Source: Perkinsus olseni
Lineage: Eukaryota > Perkinsozoa > Perkinsida > Perkinsidae
Length of the DNA stretch: 64,000 nt
Direction: 5' to 3'
NCBI GenBank assembly: GCA_013115135.1
Contig: JABANP010000175.1
Span: 1 to 64,000 of the forward strand
Part shown: one piece after another, positions 33,007-44,078 of the stretch
Numbering within the stretch: position 1 is the stretch's first letter
Layout of the letters: every line of letters starts with the position of its first letter
Position numbers and translations under genes: made by a program
The notes under the pieces: model-generated
The model's database searches: none
The model's input: only the letters and a program-made list of their open reading frames with translations
What the model was told of the DNA's origin: nothing

Positions 33007-33334
33007 TCACCCTGCTTCCTCGGCTGAGTCAGCAGGCACCTCAACGCCCACCAAACCACAGAGGTGCTCGTAAAACTGTGCCGTAGCCTTGAGAACGTCC
33101 ATGATCTCCTCTTCCAGCTCCGCAAGGTTCTCCTTCGATTCGGTCTCACAAACCATCCTCCACGCCCTCATGGACGCTTCCTCGGACTGCTGCTGCAGAC
33201 CGGGGCTGTCCGACAAGTCAATGGCACGCAGGTACTCACTCTGCCAGTACGGCACCTACCAGATACAAAAGACTTCCATCGAATGGTAGTAAGCACAAGG
33301 CCCCGTACACACGAATGCAGAAAAGATGGGCCAT
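33007..33334 (-). CDS. Small conserved-looking helical protein, unknown (90 aa)
   Basis: Two exons, 33311-33334 and 33007-33255, joined by a 55-nt GT-AG intron; they sum to 273 nt (91 codons). The protein starts MAHLFCIRVPYWQSEYLRAI, then an acidic helical middle (NLAELEEEIMDVLKATAQF) and the end YEHLCGLVGVEVPADSAEEA. It looks like a small subunit of a complex, but I do not recognise the family. Its stop lies 177 bp from the UXS start, in the same orientation. Confidence 0.6.
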
Positions 33335-33670
33335 CGACTTGAAACACTCTCGCTGGTTCCAAGATGCACGGTATTTATGCGAGTTGCCCGATCAGCGACC
33401 CTCGAGGAACCAGCGAGGGGAGGTCAAGTCATAGCAGCGCACGATCTAGTATACTGGCCAGTGTCGGTCGGTCGAAGCCTCACCATCGCTAAGAGGCGTA
33501 TGCTCCTCAACCGAATCATCTCCGCTTTCTTCGTACTTTTCCCTCGGTGCTTCTCGCATAGGGCAAGCTGGTCTCTCACAAGCTTCAAACGATCCTTGAG
33601 GAGCTCTCTGAGAAGGGATTTCGAATAAATTGCGCCGAGGACGCCCTTAAGAGTGCAAATGCATCAGCAT

Positions 33671-33743
33671 TCCGATGTAGTCTAGCTGGTTAGGATTCGT
33701 GGCTCTCACCCACGCGACCGGGGTTCGAGTCCCCGCATCGGAA
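33671..33743 (+). tRNA. tRNA-Glu (CUC anticodon)
   Basis: Folds as a standard tRNA: acceptor TCCGATG/CATCGGA, D-loop TAGTCTAGCTGGTTAGGA, anticodon stem CGTGG/CCACG with loop CTCTCAC (anticodon CTC), T-arm GGGGTTCGAGTCCCC, discriminator A. No intron. It is on the plus strand, inside a long run of minus-strand protein genes. Confidence 0.95.
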
Positions 33744-34460
33744 CATTTTCTGCATACAGCACTTGTAGTACCAGCGAGTACTGATACCCTCCCAGTGAGA
33801 CGTGAATCACGTCACGTGATCCGCCAGAGAAAACCCCCTTCAAGACTCACCGAGGTTCATGTTGCGAACAGTATCCTTTCCCAGCGGACGGTGTGCAGCC
33901 ACTCCCTCCAACCATCAAAGCAGGTCTTTCGCACATCACCATCGACGTCTGAGTCGTATCAAGAGGCTTCGACAACCCCGGCACAACCTTAAGATGTGAA
34001 CACTTTGCCCTTGCCGTAGACGATACACTCCGCCAGGCGCATACTCGCCACCGGAGGGCAGTACGGCAAAGCATGGGAACGTTCATCGTCTCTCTGAAAG
34101 ACCAGCCGACCGTTGCAAAAACTGGAATGTCTCAATGCCCTCAGTCGAAATTACAAACGCTACACCAACAGAACGAGAGAAATAAATTCCTAGTGTGTTG
34201 CTAAAATACACATGAAGGGGGTTCTGAAGGTTCGGAGGAACTCGGGGGGGTCTATTTAATAACGACCTGATGGCTGCTGAGCACATCGTATGATATCATC
34301 TTACGTTACATCACCTCACTGAGAAGAAGAAGCGGAAGACAACCAATAATACACAAGCGCCTCGGCTATTTACATTCAACCATGGGCGTCTCTTATACAC
34401 ACAATCTCATCGTCTCATCAAACACTACTAGTGGCAGTGGTCGAGCGGCTACGGCATCCC
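33744..34460. other. No complete gene; possible minus-strand C-terminal exon
   Basis: On the minus strand around 33990-34085 a frame reads PVASMRLAECIVYGKGKVF and then stops; it might be the last exon of an unrecognised gene. Otherwise nothing. Confidence 0.3.
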
Positions 34461-35021
34461 TCAGGCAGCATCGCCAGCGGCGGCCAGTCTGGCCATAAAA
34501 ATGCTAAGCTGCTCTTTCACACGATCTATCTGATACTGCAGTGCCATCTGAGCTAGCCTCGTGAACTCTTCGTCGTCATCGTCAGCGGTCTCGTGTCCTG
34601 CCGGTACGAACTCCGGTGCATCAGGGTTCATTGCGGGCTCATCGGCCTCTTCGGGAGCAGCTTCCGGTACGAACTCTTGAGCGTCTCCGTTGAGACCCTG
34701 ACGATGATATCGAAGATCCTGCGACCAGCTCAGAGCGTCTCCAGACCAGCAGGAGCTCTTCTCCGACCCATAAGTAGTCGACGGCGTCATCAGCGCGGCG
34801 AAGTCTCTCGTGTCTTTGACTGCAGCTGATAAATCGGCAACCTCAGGGCCTCTCTCCTGCACAGAGGGCGGGTTGGACTCCGCCACCATTTGTATGATAG
34901 GGTGGTCGTTATAGTAATCGGCGAACTCCTGCAGCAGATCCAACTGGCCGTCGTCAGCCTCGGCGTTCACTGAGGCGTCTTGTAAACCGTGAGCTGAGAA
35001 GTAGGTGGTGATATGAGACAT
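34461..35021 (-). CDS. PAM2-motif protein 1 (186 aa)
   Basis: Single exon from ATG at 35021. Mostly disordered and acidic, with two close matches to the PAM2 motif: LNGDAQEFVP (residues 110-119) and MNPDAPEFVP (131-140). PAM2 is the short peptide that docks into the MLLE domain of cytoplasmic poly(A)-binding protein; its core is L/M-N-x-x-A-x-x-F-x-P. Between and after the motifs lie Glu/Asp runs, then a C-terminal amphipathic helix (RLAQMALQYQIDRVKEQLSI). I infer a regulator of mRNA translation or decay acting through poly(A)-binding protein. A relative with three motifs is the next gene upstream. Confidence 0.75.
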   Translation of the reverse strand: MSHITTYFSAHGLQDASVNAEADDGQLDLLQEFADYYNDHPIIQMVAESNPPSVQERGPEVADLSAAVKDTRDFAALMTPSTTYGSEKSSCWSGDALSWSQDLRYHRQGLNGDAQEFVPEAAPEEADEPAMNPDAPEFVPAGHETADDDDEEFTRLAQMALQYQIDRVKEQLSIFMARLAAAGDAA

Positions 35022-35693
35022 TTCTCGATAGAAGAGAAGGAAGTTAGAAGCGAATCAATGGAACAACTGCAGAACACCTCTCAACCAATGGAAGGCACCG
35101 CACAAGCTGTAAGGTGCCAAGGAATGGCACGCAACAAAGATATAACATCCTGTCCTTCGTCACCCTCCATGACCGAATATCGGCGCGCCCATGGCCCATG
35201 AATTTAGTCATATTCCCGGTAAAGTGCCTCCTGGAACCCTCACTCACCAGCGACCACTCACACAAAACGTGTTCACGAATTTTCGACAGGCCCTTCAATA
35301 GAGTTGCGGACTGCTTCACCGCCCAACATCACAAGACAGGCGACCGTGCACTACCACTGGTAGCCTACTAGCACGCCCCGGCCGGTGAATTAGTCACTGA
35401 ACGCAGCCCGACATGACAGTATCGAGAAAGTGAAGATTGATACTCCCCTTCTGGCCGCCTCCCCTAGTGGCCGAGACACCCGCGGTGTGTGACGGTCGAA
35501 GTGAGAGGGCCTTGCTGTTGTTGATGATACCATTCTGGAGGACTGCGACCAGGAAGTACTCAGTGCATGAGAAAAACATTCACAAAGGTGGTGGTGGTGG
35601 ACTGCACCAGTAGGCTGCAGTGAACAATTCCCACACCTCGTATTTAAATGGGGTAAATTGTGCTGAACGCCAGGGTCAACCTTAGATACTCTG
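35022..35693. other. Intergenic between the two PAM2 genes
   Basis: No gene recognised. Short minus- and plus-strand frames are not supported by domains. Confidence 0.45.
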
Positions 35694-36314
35694 CTATACT
35701 TCTGCCACCGCAGGCTCCTCGGGCCAGTGTTTGCCATCAGAAGCGATCTCGGCCAGAAGCAACGCCAACGAGCCGTCCTCAACGGGAAGGTCCTCGTCAG
35801 CAGTCGCTTCATCGTCTTCATGAAACGCTGGATGGAGCCCTTGCACCCACAACGACGCCAAGTCAGCTATCAAGGAGTCGACACTGTCGTCACCGTCATC
35901 CTCCACAACCGAGCGGCAACCAGGCACGAACTCGGGTGCATCAGGATCCAAGCTAGCACCATGATAATCCTCTTCCTCTTCATAAGTCGTGCCCGGGATG
36001 AACTCGGGAGCATCCGCGTTGAGCGTCGTCTCGGTTGGGGGAGCTCCGATCGTCGGCACGAAAGCCTCGGCGTTCGGATTCAACTTGGGGGTGGTCACCA
36101 GCGGCTCGGTCGTGTTGCTCTCACCATCAACGCTCCAGTGGGAGTCTTCAGTCTCCTTGTCCGACAGTACGTCAGTTGGGGAAGCGAGCGCTGAAGCGAG
36201 ATAGAACTTGGCCGGGAGTTGCCAGGTGTCAGAATACACGCCGGTGGCGGGGGGCTGGATGCCACTTGTGGGCGGCCAAGGGGTGTAGACTGAGTCACCA
36301 AAATCTGATGCCAT
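35694..36314 (-). CDS. PAM2-motif protein 2 (206 aa)
   Basis: ATG chosen at 36314 (MASDFGDSVYTPWPP); the frame is open 31 codons further but that part lacks protein-like character. Three PAM2-type motifs are spaced about 20-25 residues apart: LNPNAEAFVP (78-87), LNADAPEFIP (98-107) and LDPDAPEFVP (122-131), the last with Asp replacing the usual Asn. The tail is strongly acidic with a short helix (GSLALLLAEIASDG). Multiple motifs would raise avidity for poly(A)-binding protein. It shares the motif-plus-acidic-tail plan with the neighbouring gene at 34461-35021, so a tandem duplication with divergence is likely. Confidence 0.75.
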   Translation of the reverse strand: MASDFGDSVYTPWPPTSGIQPPATGVYSDTWQLPAKFYLASALASPTDVLSDKETEDSHWSVDGESNTTEPLVTTPKLNPNAEAFVPTIGAPPTETTLNADAPEFIPGTTYEEEEDYHGASLDPDAPEFVPGCRSVVEDDGDDSVDSLIADLASLWVQGLHPAFHEDDEATADEDLPVEDGSLALLLAEIASDGKHWPEEPAVAEV

Positions 36315-37508
36315 GGAAATATAAACTGAAAAACGCCAAGGCTCCCACGCAGTATTGCTATACAACTGTGGATAATAATAACATTCATCAAGAATTACTA
36401 TCATCATTCAAAAGACATTCTCCATCACTTGAAATTAAGATGGGTATTGAACCAGTGGCTGTGTACTGCAGCGCCAAGCCTATAAAGGCCCGTTTGCAAA
36501 CGTGGCCGCGGTAACAACGAAAGGCTTGCCATGGCTCGATTGGAGTGGTTCTCCCTATCAAGTAGTGCTTGGGGCAGCAGTCCGCCTCTCAAGGGCGTCG
36601 CGCATGGGATGGTATCCATGAACGTGCATGGCCTTAGGGGTGTACTCCCTCGACTCACAGCTGCAGTCGAGCGGCTGGTGACTGCTGGGTGAAAGCCAGA
36701 GAAAAAACCGCCGTGATGGGGCTGGGACGGTTAATAACGCAAGAAGCAACTCGGTTTGTGGAGAAATGCAAATTACAGGAGAAGTGTCGGGCGCCGGGAT
36801 CGAACCAGGGTGGTTCTAAATCGTCTGGGAAAAGTGTTGCCAGGGGCACACTTTTCGGGGTGGGGTTTTCGGGTTTCCCTTTCTCGGCTCTCACCCGCAA
36901 GTTTGCTCTGCTGCGATCGACATAGTTGCGCGGCCCGGGACTTTCAATCAGCTTTGCGGTATGTTCTACGATATCGGCGAGGACACCGTGGACACCGCTA
37001 GGAGCGAGGAATGGATATTTAGGGGCGGCCAATGGGGTCTTAACGTTACTGAGATAACACCATCGAAGAGATGAAATTTGGGAATTTGTTAATCTCCGTT
37101 TCCTCTGTCTTCTCGACAGTAATCAGACCCGCTGACTCAGCAGCATGTAAAAACAGGATAATGGTGTGTAGTTGTTGTCTACAGCTACCATTCGACTGTT
37201 GCGTTTCCGCGAGCCCGGGCTTAGCCTCGTCCGCCCAAGCTCCCGGCTTCGGGATGGGTCCTCCCTTGATGTCATCGGCTGACCCCGCAGTGAGGTTCGT
37301 TCAGACTAACTGTGCAGGCAGTGGATTTTTTTCGGGCGCCCTGAATTTGTCACGGATGTCACAAATATCCTGTAGTTGTCAATAAACTAATCAGTGATGT
37401 CACAAATCGCTTCCAACGTTCTAAGAGCGTGTAAGTAAGGCCATGTTACTAAAAGTTAGTAACTAACTGACTCTAAGCTCAAGTGAGACTGTATTGCTGA
37501 GTCCAATC
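36315..37508. other. Mostly intergenic; one possible minus-strand exon
   Basis: At about 36900-37030 (minus) a frame reads APKYPFLAPSGVHGVLADIV then AKLIESPGPRNYVDRSRANL and meets a GTGAGA donor; it could be an exon of an unknown gene. The rest is not recognised. Confidence 0.3.
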
Positions 37509-37886
37509 TCAACTGCAGGTTAAAACTAATTCGTAGGACAAAAAAGAAACGAAGGACTCCACAATTCCCGCGAACTTCCCAATCCGCGTCCAAAGTTCAC
37601 CACTCATGGAGGCGTGGTCTCTAGGCGGCCTCAGCATACTGAGCGGATCGACACCGGTGCCGCTTGGTGTCACCTCCTCCGCAAAGAGGAACTTGTCGCG
37701 CTCGGAATCGTTACCACTGCCACGCGAGTACCACACTAGAACGGGATTATCACCGTAACTGAAACAACGACTAGAGTAGTACGTGGAAGAGGTCTCACCG
37801 AGGGCCTTACAAGACATCAAAAGCACTGCGGTTCTCAGCTGCCGGGCAATGAACTTCAATCGTGTGAAGGCTCGTGGCGTTAACAT
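37509..37886 (-). CDS. Hypothetical protein (125 aa)
   Basis: Complete frame from ATG at 37886 to stop. A basic amphipathic N-terminus (MLTPRAFTRLKFIARQL) could be a mitochondrial presequence. The middle is serine-rich (YYSSRCFSYGDNPVLVWYSR). No domain recognised. Position in the minus-strand gene block mildly supports it. Confidence 0.4.
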   Translation of the reverse strand: MLTPRAFTRLKFIARQLRTAVLLMSCKALGETSSTYYSSRCFSYGDNPVLVWYSRGSGNDSERDKFLFAEEVTPSGTGVDPLSMLRPPRDHASMSGELWTRIGKFAGIVESFVSFLSYELVLTCS

Positions 37887-37956
37887 CGATCTCGATCCTC
37901 TTTCGTGCTCGCCGTGGCGTGGTTATAAAGGGACCGACAATGTGTATTACTACATT

Positions 37957-37970
37957 ACTGTATATACAGT
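37957..37970. repeat. Perfect 14-bp palindrome
   Basis: ACTGTATATACAGT, just upstream of the hypothetical gene on the minus strand. Confidence 0.7.
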
Positions 37971-38063
37971 GAGCGGCATCGTGGGCATAAAGCTTTCAGG
38001 CACCCTTATCCAGTGGGGGGTAATCCTGAAGGGGCGAATCTTTGAGGTTGTCCGAGGACACGC

Positions 38064-38111
38064 GTTACAAATTGTAACGATGTTACAATGACCTTGTAAC
38101 TTACAAGGTCA
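38064..38111. repeat. Stacked palindromes of GTTACAA words
   Basis: GTTACAAATTGTAAC (38064-38078), GTTACAA again at 38082, then TGACCTTGTAA, C, TTACAAGGTCA (38089-38111), an exact 11-bp stem with a 1-nt centre. It lies between two minus-strand coding candidates, so it may form a structured RNA end or protein site. Confidence 0.7.
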
Positions 38112-38122
38112 ATGGCTCTTAC

Positions 38123-38356
38123 ATTAGCAGGATTGTGAAGAGCAACGGCACCGAGAGCGGCTGCGAGAAAGGGTTGACTTGTGAAGACAGCGATAGCTGC
38201 AGCAGCCGACACCCCAGTGATGAGCCGCTTAGTCAACATCGTCGACAGGCTTCGATTTCCTCTCCCAATGAGTAGAGTGAACGCGTGGAAAAATGGTCGC
38301 TCGAACGGTGATGATACCTGTCGGGCGAGCGATGGCCACCAAGGTTGCCCAAGCAT
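38123..38356 (-). CDS. Possible first exon of a small hydrophobic protein
   Basis: From ATG at 38356 the frame runs 78 codons to a GTAAGAG donor, with a basic start (LIGRGNRSLSTMLTKR) and a hydrophobic part (ITGVSAAAAIAVF then AAALGAVALHNPAN). This fits a mitochondrial presequence plus membrane segment. The following exon was not found. Confidence 0.3.
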
Positions 38357-39711
38357 CTGATGGAATGCACACTACACCATTTCCAGAGCAAAATATTTTT
38401 CCACAAATCGTGCGATGTGGGAATTATGTTTCAAATTCGGTGGCAAAGCCGATGAAAGCATCGCTGTACGCGCTCGAACATTCACCAACCGTCGATGCCC
38501 CTAAAGCAGCTATCCCAGGCACAGCGCTCTTCCGCAACGTGTGCTTCGGTGATATCGCTGAAAACGGACATCGGCGGCTCCCTTAGTATCCACTCCGGGC
38601 GTGGGAGCCTACGCCAACAAACTTCGTATGAACGTAAATGGTCTGTTACCTAGGAGAGTTGGGTTATTGGTTCGATGAAAGATGTTGGCTAACTATCCCG
38701 CTGCTGGCATACCGCTCACAGCGACGATCAGTAGCCGACGAACTCGGGCACCTCTGACTGGCCCGAGTTCCGCCCCCTGAAATGCTGCGCTTCGGCCAAA
38801 GCCTTCGACTGTCAGCGAAAGGGTCTCTTTCCCGAAGCGCCCATGTTGACCACGACAACACCATGCCTGCTGTAAACACGCTATGCCTCACCTGAACAGC
38901 GATCATCGATCGCTGTACATACTCGCAACTTAGCCCCTCTTGGATAACAGGGGCTCAAGAGGGACGTGTAAAATCCTGGAGCCACTCAGGTCTCGTCCCC
39001 ATACGCCCCCCACCATTACAGTCGCACACGTCTCACTTCAATCTCGCCCAATAAACTGACCGATCAATGAAGTTCGGCAAGTTACTAATTTCCGTGACAC
39101 TTCCTAGGCAAGGGCGAAATTCTTCAGAATTGGGCGACAAAAGTTTTTCCTTGCTTGTAAAAAGTGTAAGGTTGGGTGCTATGAAGGAGTTTGTAGCATA
39201 GATATTTCCCGTCATTCAGACGTGCGTGGCTAAACCACGCTGGCTTCGGCAGCTTTCGCTCGGACAGCTCCGAAAAAGGCGTACTCGATAGCTTGATCCT
39301 TGGAAATTTTTACCCTGCCTTCCTGACTGGAAACGTCCTGTCCTGTCGGACTTGCCCCGCTCGATAGGCAAGCCTTAGTGCTTTACTGGCAATTGATTGC
39401 GGTCGAAGCGACTCCGTGAAGCTCTTGAACCAAAACGATTTTGAGGATTGCGGACACTTCTGGCCGCCGTTCAATCATGGATTATCAAGCGACACCCTCT
39501 CCCGAATACTCCAATAACCACGACCAGCTAATGGCAGAAACTGGATTACATTAGAAACATCATTACATGGGGGCAACAGTCAGGGATGGTTCAATACAGC
39601 GTGATGAGCAGGCGTCGAGCTTGGAAGCCATTACCCTGGGAGAGCATGTAAAAGTATCTAAAACGCAGTGAACAGACGGGAGAAATCAGCAATCAGTCGC
39701 CCTACTCCAAC
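38357..39711. other. No gene recognised, 1.35 kb
   Basis: Nothing recognised; contains the 3-prime flank of mS29. Confidence 0.45.
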
Positions 39712-42080
39712 TTATCCTTGGGAAAGTTGAAGAGAATATTCATTAGCCGATAATACCCAACATAATTCGCAAACTCATGCTTGCTGAAATTGCGTACGGT
39801 CTTAATCTGACCATCAACAGTCTAGAGGTACTCCATCCACGCTGTATCCTATCCTCACCTCATCATCACGCACACCACAAAGCTCAGGGCGATAGTCCCT
39901 GAGAAAAAGATAACCCGTAGACGCGAACGAGAAATTCACCTTCGGTTCCGGAAACGCCAAGAGGTCCCATAGAGCTTCACTCCGCGCTTGTATCTGACGA
40001 AAAATGGGCCGCCATCTGGGGCAACTCTCTCACTCGTCGCCGTCCCATTTCGAGAACAGCCTCGACATTGTGAGATGGTATGCCGGAATGTAGCCATTGT
40101 AGATAGTATTCTCATACCTAAACGACAGCTAGAGGTGTCAGAAAGTTCATGTGAGGGCATCGTCGTCGTCGTACCTCATTGACACGTAGTGTGAGACTGG
40201 GAAGGCCTCGCACCACTCATCACACACAATCAGTAGAGGGAACTTCGTCTGCACCTGCCAACCACACGATGATAGGGCACTAGCCTCATGCCCTTGGAAG
40301 AGCGATGCTGTGAACAGCCATGCAGCCGGGCAGGCTAGGTACGTCACAGTCATGTCGGAAATCTCGTCATTGACCAAGGAGTTTATCAATGCTGCTTCCC
40401 TTCGCTCGATGAGCCACAGTCACGATGAGTCATCCACGAGTACGGGTCTGGTACGGCTCGCGACGCATATCAGTGGTAGCACTGAGGTTCACGCGACGAG
40501 TTTCCAACTGAACCCGTCGTATTGCCAACGCTGCGGCTCCCCTTCCCCCAGTGGAGACCATTCCTACCTTCAGTTGCTCGAAAAGCTCATAAACAGCTTG
40601 ACAGGCATATGCCTGATTATCCAAGGCAAAGTCTACGATGTCCCACAACGTCCCAGGCTCCGGCAGAGGGGTCGTCATTGATGGTATCTGCACACTCATG
40701 ACCATACCATAACAACCGTAACTTCCCCACCTTGACGTCCCTTCTATAGTGGGCCATCCGCTCCAGTTTGTACCTACACCCTTCACTGTAGCCGAGGCAG
40801 CCCTCCAGCGCTCGTACTCTATCTGCTCAGCCGTGAGGTGCTCGAGGTCGATATCCTCGCCGAACTTCAGCACAATCTCCTTGTTGACAGCTTTCTCAAT
40901 CAGCGGCGCATACAGTCGCCTCGTGAAGTTCAAATCATTACCATCCAGCGCCCTACCGAAAATAACAAAAATTCTGCATCGCTCCGCCGACATTTCAACC
41001 TCACTTCCGGCCATAAACGCTCATGTCAACCGGCATCTGTTCGAAGAACTCTCTGTTGCGTATGGACGTCCTCTCCAGAAACTGCTGGCTGAACTCGTTC
41101 TGGATGTACAGCCCGGCGTTGCTCCGCTTAATTTCAGCAATTTCCTACAATACCAAACCTCGAGGAAAAAGCGCCGCCACTACGACCCACCCGATTGTAG
41201 CGCGAGAGCAGCGGCTCATAGACGACAAGCCAGCCGTTGAGCCTCGCCCAGCACACTACGTAGTTCAGCACGCCCGACTTGCCCGACCCTGCGAAATGGA
41301 CAGTCACAACCACCCCTACAGAGCACTAAGGACACCTTTCTTTCCGTCGAGCAGCCATCCCCGTGCATGTTGGAAGCTGGGCTTGTCCCTCAGGCACTGC
41401 AGCTGGCGCATGATCTCAAGGGTCACTTTCCTCAACATTATTCCCAAGTCCCTGATGGCGCCAGAACCCTCGCCACCTATCCGATGGTATCTTCCTTACC
41501 GTTGCCGGCTCTTGATCAACATGATATCCCTTGGCAGCTCCCCACCCTGAACGCCCCAGCTGAGTGACCCCATACAGCATGTGAAGGTCTCACCATGCCC
41601 TCCGGCAACAGCTCCATGAGCTCATCCCGAGGAAGCCGCATGAAGCGGCCGACGTCCGAGGCCTTCGGAAAGTACTCGTCGCCTGTCAGAGAGTGATAGT
41701 AGCTCTCAGTACTTGCGGTAAATCGGGTTGGAAATAGCACGAAGAATTCCGTCCAATATATTTTGGCACCGCGATTCAGAATCCACGCTCGTTCTTGTCT
41801 GAATCGTCGACTACGAGAAAAACTTGAAATCCTGAAGTGCTTCGCTCCGCCTTCAGTACCCTCATCATCTTGCCTCGGCATCCACAGGTCCGGCCGCTTC
41901 ACCGGGTCCTCGAGCGGCATCGTCGTTATATCCGGGGTGATGATGTGTGAAGGGTACCTTCCGCAACCGACATGACGATCGCCTCGCCTGCCGCTCAGCC
42001 TACATCTCCAGTACGGCGTCTCGCTGCTCCTTAAACTGATGCTGGCCGTAGTCCGTTCCCGAAGAGGACTTTCCCTAAGA
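39712..42080 (-). CDS. DAP3: Mitochondrial ribosomal small-subunit protein mS29 (DAP3 family)
   Basis: A GTP-binding structural protein of the mitochondrial ribosome small subunit. Exons follow the family order: YGQHQFKEQRDAVLE, then YFPKASDVGRFMRLPRDELM then ELLPEGM, the P-loop segment VVVTVHFAGSGKSGVLNYVV (GSGKS present), NGWLVVYEPL, SNAGLYIQNEFSQQFLERTS, LPEPGTLWDIVDFALDNQAY, the Walker-B-like FPLLIVCDEWCEAF, YNGYIPAYHLTMSRLFSKWD and the end FANYVGYYRLMNILFNFPKD. TAG at 39712-39714. At least eight exons, with short introns. The first exon was not resolved: frames near 42080-42124 lack an ATG, so a mitochondrial presequence exon may lie further upstream. Confidence 0.85.
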
Positions 42081-42323
42081 GCATAGTGACCCGTACGGCG
42101 CCCACGGTTTGATCGGTCTCCCAATTTACAGCTCTTAGCTTAAGTGCCCCATTATATACTCCATCACGTACATTGTGCCGATCCTAGCTCGCCCCGATAA
42201 GAAGCTACTACGCTGACGCTAAGTCAAGTGGTGGATGGCAATAAGGCAGCAGATGGAAAATTGGGTTCCAGATGACAAAACTCGGGTAAATAGCATTATT
42301 ATTCAGCCTCGATATACAGCTGT

Positions 42324-42542
42324 TCAGTTCCACACTCGTTCGACGTAGCGTGTCCCTTCTACCTTGCCGCCGCTCTGACGGCCCTGCCTCTGGTCCTGAT
42401 GCTCGCCATCTCGAGGCAGGGGGATCCCAAACACCTTGGCATTGTCCCAGGCCTGGAAGCCTGCAGCACCCCTCGAGCCCATCGCCATACCCCTCGCCAT
42501 CACGGCCAGAGAAGGGCTCCTCACGCCGCTAGTCACCAACAT
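42324..42542 (-). CDS. Hypothetical small protein (72 aa)
   Basis: A frame from ATG at 42542 (MLVTSGVRSPSLAVMARGMA) to stop, with GFQAWDNAKVFGIPLPRDG and a hydrophilic Gln/Gly-rich end. It lies between the SAM carrier and mS29 on the same strand. The composition looks coding, but no family was recognised and it could be an exon of something larger. Confidence 0.35.
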   Translation of the reverse strand: MLVTSGVRSPSLAVMARGMAMGSRGAAGFQAWDNAKVFGIPLPRDGEHQDQRQGRQSGGKVEGTRYVERVWN

Positions 42543-42668
42543 CAACCAAAACAGCTGACCGATTCCCTACCACTCCTTGACCAACTCCAGACGCCGTAAC
42601 CACGAGAGAAACGACAGTAGAAACGACACTAGCGAGACGACCCCGCACGGCCCGTTGTGCTAAGATTC

Positions 42669-43974
42669 TCACAACCCCATCGCCTTGGTCATCTCAGACG
42701 CCCATCCATAAATACCGAAGAAGATGATGCCGCCCGAGGACACTTGTATGACTCTAGGCAGCATACCCTTAGTCAGAGCTCTAGGGCCCTCCGTCCTCAC
42801 TATGTCCATCCTGAAAACAACAACTACAACGATGCCGCCTAAGCCGTACCATCCCTTTCCTACATCGTCTTCAAGAAAGGAGCACTGCCTGTCTCAGTGG
42901 CCTTAATACTCAGCATACTTCGTGTTTTTACTACATCCAAGGGCGTTGTTACAGCAGCAGCGATCCCTCCAGCAATGGCGCCGCATATCGCCCCTAAACG
43001 CCACAAGAATCTTCCTACCAAGGGGCTTCTACCCGCTTTCGAAGTACCTCCAAAAGGTGTCACCTGTTCCCTTCCCTGCATCCTGGCAGCGTAGACCTTA
43101 AGCTTCTCCCATATCGGGAACTCGATAAACCCGAAAGGGATCTCCCTGGCCAGCGTAGCCAGGTAGCCGGTGAAGAAGCCACCAACACCAAAATTGCGGT
43201 ATATATGCGAGATGACCTGGACAGCAGCAGGAACAGTGTATGAGGGCTTCTCCCGTCAACCCAGTCGGATTTTCTACTGGAGTTGCCACCAAGGGAAGAG
43301 CAAGTCGACTATTTCAGGATATACGGCAGAATCTAACAAGACCTCGAGGGCGGTGTTTCAAGAAAATGGTTACTAAGTAAGTGTAACAGTGAGTGGCACA
43401 TGCCAGCCTTGTTCCCTTTTTCGTTTTTCTAGCAGCATCAGTACGAACAACCCCGGGTAAAGGAACCCCCTCCCCCACCTCCCTGTAAGTCCCGAACTGG
43501 CCGGCTTGCCGATTCTGTTTGAGTATATCACTAGGGACTCTCGCAGCACAAGCCACACACTCCGCCAGGGCGGCCGAGCAGCCATGCAGCAGAAAGGAGC
43601 CCTCCTTCAACGGCAGTCGGGCCCTGCAGGAGCACAACAGTGGTCATCAGAGACCAACAGCAGGCCGCTTACTTGGACTGCTCGTAGGTGAGGAAAAACA
43701 GCGATGCCGCAGGAGCTGACCCCAACGCCGCCGCCCCAACTCCGCTGTACACACCCCGAAACTAAACAGAAAGATCAGTGAGCCAGCAGCGACGGGCGAC
43801 CCCTACCCCTCCCGTAGCCCAGAACCCCTGCCTGGACTGCATCCTAGTTTTTATGGTGTCCACTGGGTAAAGACCGATATCAACTGCCAACCCCGCGCTC
43901 GCCCCCGAGACCAGGGAGCTGGCCCATGATGGTTGCTGCTTTGGAACGGTCGATGAAGAGCTGCTACTAGACAT
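42669..43974 (-). CDS. SLC25A26: Mitochondrial S-adenosylmethionine carrier
   Basis: A six-helix carrier of the mitochondrial inner membrane that imports S-adenosylmethionine for methylation of organelle RNA and proteins. ATG at 43974 (MSSSSSSSTVPKQQ). Repeat 1: GLYPVDTIKTRMQSRQGF then FRGVYSGVGAAALGSAPAAS and FFLTYEQSK. Repeat 2: ECVACAARVPSDILKQNRQA then FFTGYLATLAREIPFGFIEF. Repeat 3: GGIAAAVTTPLDVVKTRSML then GMLPRVIQVSSGGIIFFGIY. The three PxD/PxE-type signatures (PVDTIKTR, PSDILKQ, PLDVVKTR) and the insertion-free spacing match the SAM-carrier subfamily rather than other SLC25 members. About six exons. RCC1-gene stop lies 105 bp upstream. Confidence 0.88.
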
Positions 43975-44078
43975 TAGAAAAAAAACTACAGAACCGATGA
44001 GACGGCGTATCCAAACTCGAAGACGGTCAGTCACAGAATAATGGTGCGAATGATACATAATAGTATACTGGACAGTGG

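Noticed and set aside
36785..36870. tRNA-like T-arm (GGTTCGATCC on the minus strand)
   Set aside because: The 3-prime part reads like a tRNA, but no matching 5-prime acceptor strand or anticodon arm occurs within about 120 bp.
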